From assembly GCA_017650255.1 (NCBI GenBank), contig JAGCFG010000042.1, positions 1-12,320 on the forward strand: a DNA stretch of 12,320 nucleotides, read 5' to 3'. Positions 6,062 through 12,320 of this stretch are shown in pieces. Position 1 is the stretch's first letter. Each line of letters starts with the position of its first letter. A model generated the notes under the pieces. It was given only the letters and a program-made list of their open reading frames with translations. It ran no database searches and was not told the origin of the DNA. The stretch is from Alphaproteobacteria bacterium. GTDB taxonomy: Bacteria; Pseudomonadota; Alphaproteobacteria; RF32; CAG-239. Position numbers and translations under genes: made by a program.

Positions 6062-6090
6062 ATGATAAAAACTTATTTTTGCAATCGCAA
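6062..6090 (-). promoter_or_regulatory. Promoter of the dCMP deaminase gene
   Basis: On the minus strand TTGCGA (plus-strand 6085-6090) and TATCAT (6062-6067) are 17 bases apart. The start near 6055 gives a leader of about 24 bases that includes the AGGAG site. Confidence 0.55.
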
Positions 6091-6104
6091 ATATTTTTTG
6101 CAAT
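6076..6104 (+). repeat. Direct repeat TTTTTGCAAT in the eno intergenic region
   Basis: TTTTTGCAAT occurs at 6076-6085 and again at 6095-6104, 19 bases apart. The first copy overlaps a small palindrome TTTGC-AATC-GCAAA (6078-6091). The pair covers the -35 region of the dCMP deaminase promoter and lies just upstream of the eno promoter, so it could be a regulator site; it may also be chance in AT-rich DNA. Confidence 0.35.
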
Positions 6105-6120
6105 TAAACCACATAACAGC

Positions 6121-6155
6121 TTGACATTTTGCGCAAAATAAACGACTAGTAAGAT
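6121..6155 (+). promoter_or_regulatory. Probable promoter region of eno
   Basis: A perfect TTGACA lies at 6121-6126. The best -10 candidates are TAGTAA (6147-6152) and TAAGAT (6150-6155), both at longer than ideal spacing (20 and 23 bases), so the exact boxes are uncertain. Confidence 0.4.
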
Positions 6156-6164
6156 AGTTTTTGA

Positions 6165-7466
<1,302 letters not shown>

Positions 7467-7488
7467 TTTTCAAAAAACACACTAATTG

Positions 7489-7521
7489 CAACACCCTCAG
7501 AGCTTCTGGGGGTGTTGTTTT
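7489..7521 (+). terminator. Terminator after eno
   Basis: CAACACCCTCAGA (7489-7501), loop GCT, and TCTGGGGGTGTTG (7505-7517) form a 13-bp stem with a single G-T pair, followed by TTTT (7518-7521). Confidence 0.9.
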
Positions 7522-7540
7522 ATATGGCATAAAAACCATT

Positions 7541-7579
7541 TGTTACAGATTTATTAACTATATGTTACAGAAATATTAA
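7541..7579 (+). repeat. Paired 17-bp direct repeats, candidate operator
   Basis: TGTTACAGATTTATTAA (7541-7557) and TGTTACAGAAATATTAA (7563-7579) match at 15 of 17 positions and are offset by 22 bases, about two helical turns. They lie between the eno terminator and the start of the adhesin gene pair. A tandem binding site for an activator or repressor is the natural reading; no regulator is identified. Confidence 0.6.
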
Positions 7580-7610
7580 GTTTTGGTTTTAACCCAATTT
7601 TAAGATTTAT

Positions 7611-7640
7611 TTTACCTTAGTTTTATGCTATTCTCATAAT
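7611..7640 (+). promoter_or_regulatory. Tentative promoter of the adhesin gene pair
   Basis: TTTACC (7611-7616) and CATAAT (7635-7640) are 18 bases apart. Transcription would start near 7647, just before the GGAGG site at 7654-7658. The repeats at 7541-7579 would then lie roughly 70-105 bases upstream, an activator-like position. Confidence 0.35.
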
Positions 7641-7663
7641 AGGTTATATTGATGGAGGCACAC

Positions 7664-8497
7664 ATGTACCTATGGGTTGTAATAGCAATATTCATTTCTG
7701 CACTGGCCGCTTTGAGTTCATCTTTGCGTCCTGACGCTAAAGAAATGTATATAAACACTCAGGCCGAAACCGAAATTACACAAATATATACTCTGCACCG
7801 AGCCGCACTAAAATATGTAAGCAACAATCCCGGCCAAGAAGGAGAAATTACCGCCAGCGGAGCAAACGCTGACCTCCTGGCATATTTGCCATATGGTTTT
7901 AATGCGGGAAATTTTGTCACTATGTCATATTGCCTTAACGAAGATGGGTTTATCCCCGAAGGCTGTATGTTGGAAGAAGACGATGATGACGACGATACAG
8001 ACGATACAGATGATACAGACGGCACCGATGATACTGACGACACCGATGATACAGACGGCACCGATGATACTGACGACACCGATGATACAGACGACACAAA
8101 CGAACCTAACTTCATATCCAACGGTAGCTGCTGTGCCCAACAAGGAGTTACCCAATATGTCATAACCTATGGCATTCTACCGCCAAAATGGACCAATTTG
8201 CACACCGGCAAACCAAAATCAGAAATATTAGAAGCTATGAAAAACAAAGTAGGTTATGTCGACGGCCTTGGCTATTCTGTCAACAAAGACCTGGATCATC
8301 CCTTTATGGGAAGCACTGTCGACCAAACTGATCCCCTATTCACCAATGCCGAATTGGGAGTCGTCTCGCAAGGCACCGTACCATATACTCCCATTCCTCA
8401 ATATATAAGAACTTCTAACGATGACTTTAAAACCGGAGGAATATGCTCCGGCAACGGAAATTATTGTTTGGTTTATATATCAAAAATTTCACACTAG
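7664..8497 (+). CDS. Membrane-anchored protein with Asp/Thr tract, possibly PilM-like
   Basis: A 277-residue protein starting MYLWVVIAIFISALAALSSS: one N-terminal membrane segment (about 2-21) with almost no preceding residues, then an exported domain. The short-anchor layout and position before a PilV-like gene recall the small PilM proteins of type IVb/conjugative pilus loci, but I cannot show homology. Residues 104-145 are an acidic low-complexity tract of Asp, Thr and a few Gly, coded by an 18/36-bp tandem repeat. Six Cys flank this tract (SYC and EGC before, SCC just after, GIC and NYC near the C-terminus), fitting an oxidising compartment. The start at 7664 is preferred because GGAGG lies five bases upstream; TTG at 7649 and ATG at 7652 are alternatives. 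The TAG stop overlaps the ribosome binding site of the next gene. Confidence 0.75.
   Translation: MYLWVVIAIFISALAALSSSLRPDAKEMYINTQAETEITQIYTLHRAALKYVSNNPGQEGEITASGANADLLAYLPYGFNAGNFVTMSYCLNEDGFIPEGCMLEEDDDDDDTDDTDDTDGTDDTDDTDDTDGTDDTDDTDDTDDTNEPNFISNGSCCAQQGVTQYVITYGILPPKWTNLHTGKPKSEILEAMKNKVGYVDGLGYSVNKDLDHPFMGSTVDQTDPLFTNAELGVVSQGTVPYTPIPQYIRTSNDDFKTGGICSGNGNYCLVYISKISH
8009..8098 (+). repeat. 36-bp tandem repeat coding Asp/Thr tract
   Basis: Two identical 36-bp units (8009-8044 and 8045-8080), each of two related 18-bp halves coding DDTDGT and DDTDDT, are followed by a near-identical 18-bp half unit (8081-8098). Shorter related DDT codons extend upstream to about 7979. All units are multiples of three, so copy-number change would alter length without breaking the frame. 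Confidence 0.92.
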
Positions 8498-8506
8498 GAG
8501 GCTACC

Positions 8507-11500
8507 ATGAAAAACGTATTGAACAAAATCAACGAAACAGGAACATTGCTGATAGAAGCAATAGCAATGCTCGGACTTGTGTCTATGGTTACACCTGTTT
8601 TGTATAAAAAAGCAGCAGAGCGCTCAGCCGAGCTGCAAGATATCAATGCCTCCAGCCAACTGCGAGCCATCGCCTCTGCAATGGATGCCTATTTAACAGA
8701 CAATTTCGCCAAAATTGTTCAAGGTAGCAGCGACGTCCTTGGTGCGGATTTTAGCGACTTTCAACTGGGTGAAACAGAAACCTCGGCAACAATAAGTATT
8801 TCCGCATTAAAAGATTATCTTCCATACGGAATGATGTCCGGCAACAACATACGCGACACAAAACTTATTTCCAGTGCAACAACCAGACTAATACCTTCTG
8901 AAACTCCGGGTGGCGACCCTACTTCTGAACCACATGGCAACTACCAAATTGTAGTCAAATTGAATCAACAATTTGATAACGGAGAACCCGTCGTCCAGAC
9001 CTTGACAGGCTTTATTATCGCCGAACCAAAACCTGGCGTTGTAAACAACAATCGTGCCGCAAGAATTGCCAGCATGGTCGGAAGCAACGGCGGTTATATT
9101 ACCGGAAACCGCGTCAATGGTGTTCAAGGTGTTTGGAGTGTTGCCAAAAATGATCTCGATTCGGGGATGCAAGACAACACCATTGTCATATCTTCTCTGC
9201 AACCAATTACCTCACAAGGCCTTTCAAACGAAAAAGTTCTCCACCGTGTAAATATGCAAAACGATGTCGACCAAGAGCTAAACACCATGACCACAGACCT
9301 GTTTATGGGCAAAACAGCCGATGACACACGCAACATCCGCATGGTTAACCAAATTGTTATGATGCCGAATGCTGCCAGAATGGTCGGCGGAACAGATGCT
9401 AATATAGCAGATCACAATGCCGACGATGGTCTTCCTGCTAATAATCCTGCAGACATTGACAATGCCTTATATATAGGCAATCGCGGCGGTGCCAATATTC
9501 AAGGTGCGTTACAAGCAGTAGAATCTCTGTTCACGGTCAGAGAAAATCTCGGACAAAACCAACAAGCTGGACAAGGCAACCCTGTAGCCGAACTCAGAGG
9601 TCGTGGACTAAATGACCCAACATTCCATGTCGGTGTTGACAACATGACCTATGGCAACCCAATACCCGGCACAATGCGTTTGACAGTTGACAATGGAAAT
9701 CTTGTTTATGCAAGAACTGCCAATACCGGAGGTAACGGCGCTACCGCCAGAGAAAGCTTGAATGTAGGGGAAACCACAGTTTCTGCAATGGAAAACACCT
9801 TGAGAGTAGTCAGAGGTAACACCACACAGGAAGGCACCGGCAACATTACTGGCTCATCTGACGGCTATGTTACTATCGGAACCGGAGGAAGCATCACCGC
9901 ACAACAATCCGCTAACTTAACTCCCTATACGTGGGATACCAATCATGTCGCCACAGCCGGAGACGCAGACAACGGTAGTGCTGTTCTCACAGTTGGTGGA
10001 AGTGCTTTTGTAGAAGACACTCTCTTAGGCGGAAAAGTAAAAGGCTTTGATGTCGAGGCCTCAAGACTCCGTGCCGGCAGAACCAGCGCCACATTTGATG
10101 CCGCCGACAGTGACGACGACTTCTTTATGAAAGTACTCAGCGAAGGAACCCCTGGTGTTGAAGATACTGAAGATCCTACAAATAGTATTCCCGATATTGC
10201 TGCTCACAACCGTTTTATTTTGGGCAACGAAGCAAATCCGTTTGTCAGAGCAGCTGATACTGTCCGCCCCGGATTTACCGTAGATGCACAACGTGTCAAC
10301 GGTGGCATCGACTTAATTTCCGGTGAAACAGCTCTCCTAGATGCAAACAACGATGTAACTAACGATACTCCTCAACCAGGAAAAATCCGCTTGGGAGCAG
10401 AAAATGGCATTTTCCTTTCTACCTACAATGCCAACGGCACCGGCCTCAACCTTGACAGCGCTGTTTCTATTCAAAGCGACACATTGCAAGTATACCAAAA
10501 AGCCAATGGCTATCGTACAATAGATGCCGTAACAAGAAGATTCTACGTTATTAACAATAATATTGTAAATTTGGCTGATACAACAGATGACGCAGATGGA
10601 ACAATTGCCACTGCTAACAACACCAAAACCAATGATGCGAACGACGGCAAATACATTGTTGAAGGTATGGAATTTAATGTCGGCAGAAGAGAATTTGGCA
10701 ATAATGGCACTATAATTCTTACTAAGAACGACTCATTAAACCTCGATGACGATGACGATTCTAACTACAACGATAATATCAGAGAAACCTCAATTCTCAA
10801 CATTCAGCCCAACAGATATGGTACCAGCAAAGTAACCACAAGACTAAGGGGCGGAGTAGGTTTTTATGACCATGACCAACTTGGCGAAAACAGAGATAAC
10901 CCTGCCGACACCAACGACCCTGCCGCTTTGTTCATCGACAAAGGCAAATTTGAAATTAGGTCGACAGTTGATTCTCATCCTTTCACTGTCAATAGCAGCA
11001 CAAACAGTCACATTGTTAACAAAGGCGATTTGATTTTGGCTGTAGACAACAACATGGATACCGAGAGATACACAGCCGGTAACAGTAGTATTGCAAATCT
11101 TGGTTCTGTTTATATCAGAAAAGGTTCTATCAACCTTGCTTCAAACAGAAGCAGATTGTCTAATAGCCAAATTGCAAATGACTACTCTGGCAACCAAGGC
11201 ACTCAAAGCAATGGAAATCCAAATCCGACTGCCAAAGAAAACATGACCGGCTATATTGCTGCTGACAGATTTATCAGCCACTACGCCAACCAAAGCAGCG
11301 ACGTAGCAGCCATTAAAGCCCCTTCTATTATTGCCGGAACTGACGGAATAGCCTCAGCAACTGTTTTGGGAACCAATGCTTGGACCGGAGCTCCCTATGA
11401 CAAATACGAAGTCAATCCAGCCTATACTTCGGTTATGCACGACATTAAACTAACCACCAGAGGCGGCGCTCGTTTAAGCGACATTTTGCCGGACTTCATC

Positions 11501-12320
11501 AACAAAGGTATTTATGTCGTCGATACCGATTATAAGGAAAAATTAAATTTAGACAACGGTACAATTGCTGATTGGGCTAACAGCAACTTTAGTGCTGACA
11601 CCTGCAGAGGCAACAATAACTGCATAGCCGGTGCCAATGATCCCGTTTCGGCTTACGTCGGATTTGTTCCAACCCCGAAATGTCCTCCTGGATATGCTAA
11701 AGTTATTACTTTAACTCCCGCCGGATGGGCAATGGCACAAGCCGGAAAACTGAATATTAAAACCATAAACAACAACAACAGACCGGAAGTCGATATCTAT
11801 GATGCTGCAACCGTTTTGGAAACAAACGCACAAGCAACAACAAATAGCGAAACTGCTCAGCAGCCGATTTATCTCGACTATCAAAAGAGCACATGGCTGC
11901 GCTCCGAAGTCAGACCGGTTTATGCAGGCTATATGAATAATACCCACACAGGCGACACAAATCCCTTGACACCTAAACCCGCCAATTTTAATGGTTGGGG
12001 TTTGATAATGGGTTTCATTTATCCTGAATCACAATATCAAAATCTGATTGCCGAGGCAACAGCCACAACAACCACATCTGGTGTTATGCACGGAGCCCAT
12101 GGAACCAGCAGCTCTACAGCCACCACTAGTGAAACTGTTTACTGGAATCTATTCCCTGTATACAAATCAGAAATAGAAGGCTATGCTACCGTTTATTGCT
12201 ACTTTGACAGAAGCAGATCCGAATATAATAACTCTTCTTATATTGACAGATATAATCAACTCGATAAATACAACAATAATGGAGCCGCCAGCGTAGGTTC
12301 CCATAAAAAAGGAGGTGAGT
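8507..12320 (+). CDS. Giant prepilin-like surface adhesin, PilV-like architecture (partial)
   Basis: The frame from ATG 8507 is open to the window edge: at least 1,271 residues, C-terminus missing. AGGAGG (8496-8501) precedes the start. The N-terminus is a classic type IV prepilin: 12-residue leader with K2 and K7, Gly12, then TLLIEAIAMLGLVSMVTPV with Glu at +5, so prepilin-peptidase cleavage after G12 is predicted. A helical stem follows (LRAIASAMDAYLTDNF). Most of the rest is Asn-, Gly-, Thr- and Asp-rich with short beta-like strands (such as GSVYIRKGSINLASN and GTMRLTVDNGNLVYA), suggesting a long fibrous stalk. All four cysteines (1033, 1039, 1059, 1231) lie in the C-terminal part, which includes FVPTPKCPPGY. 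This layout resembles shufflon-type PilV tip adhesins, but homology is not demonstrated. Arg is often AGA, unlike eno. Confidence 0.8.
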   Translation, partial: MKNVLNKINETGTLLIEAIAMLGLVSMVTPVLYKKAAERSAELQDINASSQLRAIASAMDAYLTDNFAKIVQGSSDVLGADFSDFQLGETETSATISISALKDYLPYGMMSGNNIRDTKLISSATTRLIPSETPGGDPTSEPHGNYQIVVKLNQQFDNGEPVVQTLTGFIIAEPKPGVVNNNRAARIASMVGSNGGYITGNRVNGVQGVWSVAKNDLDSGMQDNTIVISSLQPITSQGLSNEKVLHRVNMQNDVDQELNTMTTDLFMGKTADDTRNIRMVNQIVMMPNAARMVGGTDANIADHNADDGLPANNPADIDNALYIGNRGGANIQGALQAVESLFTVRENLGQNQQAGQGNPVAELRGRGLNDPTFHVGVDNMTYGNPIPGTMRLTVDNGNLVYARTANTGGNGATARESLNVGETTVSAMENTLRVVRGNTTQEGTGNITGSSDGYVTIGTGGSITAQQSANLTPYTWDTNHVATAGDADNGSAVLTVGGSAFVEDTLLGGKVKGFDVEASRLRAGRTSATFDAADSDDDFFMKVLSEGTPGVEDTEDPTNSIPDIAAHNRFILGNEANPFVRAADTVRPGFTVDAQRVNGGIDLISGETALLDANNDVTNDTPQPGKIRLGAENGIFLSTYNANGTGLNLDSAVSIQSDTLQVYQKANGYRTIDAVTRRFYVINNNIVNLADTTDDADGTIATANNTKTNDANDGKYIVEGMEFNVGRREFGNNGTIILTKNDSLNLDDDDDSNYNDNIRETSILNIQPNRYGTSKVTTRLRGGVGFYDHDQLGENRDNPADTNDPAALFIDKGKFEIRSTVDSHPFTVNSSTNSHIVNKGDLILAVDNNMDTERYTAGNSSIANLGSVYIRKGSINLASNRSRLSNSQIANDYSGNQGTQSNGNPNPTAKENMTGYIAADRFISHYANQSSDVAAIKAPSIIAGTDGIASATVLGTNAWTGAPYDKYEVNPAYTSVMHDIKLTTRGGARLSDILPDFINKGIYVVDTDYKEKLNLDNGTIADWANSNFSADTCRGNNNCIAGANDPVSAYVGFVPTPKCPPGYAKVITLTPAGWAMAQAGKLNIKTINNNNRPEVDIYDAATVLETNAQATTNSETAQQPIYLDYQKSTWLRSEVRPVYAGYMNNTHTGDTNPLTPKPANFNGWGLIMGFIYPESQYQNLIAEATATTTTSGVMHGAHGTSSSTATTSETVYWNLFPVYKSEIEGYATVYCYFDRSRSEYNNSSYIDRYNQLDKYNNNGAASVGSHKKGGE
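12311..12316 (+). promoter_or_regulatory. Strong ribosome binding site at window edge
   Basis: GGAGGT after an A-run, in the last ten bases. The previous gene junction (8496-8507) has the same arrangement, with the site overlapping the upstream stop. The giant gene therefore probably ends within a few codons of the edge and another co-transcribed gene begins there. Confidence 0.5.

Noticed and set aside
6032..6103. N-terminal extension of the dCMP deaminase from 6103
   Set aside because: It would run through the promoter; the AGGAG site and family length favour the start at 6031.
8009..8098. Possible CRISPR array because of the 36-bp repeat length
   Set aside because: The units are directly abutting with no spacers, lie in frame inside a coding region and encode Asp/Thr codons.
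7759..8163. Ser/Val-repeat frame on the minus strand
   Set aside because: It is the antisense reading of the Asp/Thr tandem repeat; it has no start signals of its own.

Overview
The window looks like chromosomal DNA from a fairly AT-rich bacterium, most likely a host-associated alphaproteobacterium. The basis is the character of the housekeeping proteins (L28, L17, enolase, dCMP deaminase), the tRNA-Arg(CCG) and tRNA-Gly(GCC) sequences and the clear sigma70-like promoters. This assignment is inference; no lineage marker in the window settles it.

Layout. Positions 1-1275: rpmB (L28) on the minus strand, a tRNA-Arg(CCG) on plus, and a small membrane-anchored protein of unknown function ending at a strong terminator. 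Positions 1383-3347: a small unknown protein (plus) converges on a 498-residue protein built of degenerate LPEP repeats (minus), the two sharing a bidirectional terminator; the repeat protein has a near-consensus promoter. Positions 3400-4034: tRNA-Gly(GCC) and dtd (D-aminoacyl-tRNA deacylase), both minus, with an odd inverted copy of the tRNA 3' half just beyond the tRNA terminator. Positions 4092-4856: rplQ (L17), detached from its usual place after rpoA, with its own promoter, a leader able to form three hairpins, and a long Lys/Ala/Glu tail. Positions 4875-6090: an orphan NarL/FixJ-type response regulator and a dCMP deaminase, both minus. Positions 6121-7521: enolase with its terminator.

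Positions 7541-12320 are the accessory part and the most interesting. Two 17-bp direct repeats lie upstream of a two-gene (probably longer) plus-strand unit. The first gene encodes a 277-residue membrane-anchored protein with an Asp/Thr tract coded by a 36-bp tandem repeat. The second starts 9 bases after its stop codon, with the ribosome binding site overlapping that stop. It has a type IV prepilin leader (cleavage site with Glu at +5) followed by more than 1,200 residues of Asn/Gly/Thr-rich, beta-type sequence and a C-terminal domain holding all four cysteines. It stays open to the window edge and resembles, in architecture only, PilV-type pilus-tip adhesins. A strong ribosome binding site in the last ten bases suggests that it ends just outside the window and that another gene follows. 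Together these look like part of a type IV-pilus-like surface adhesin locus.
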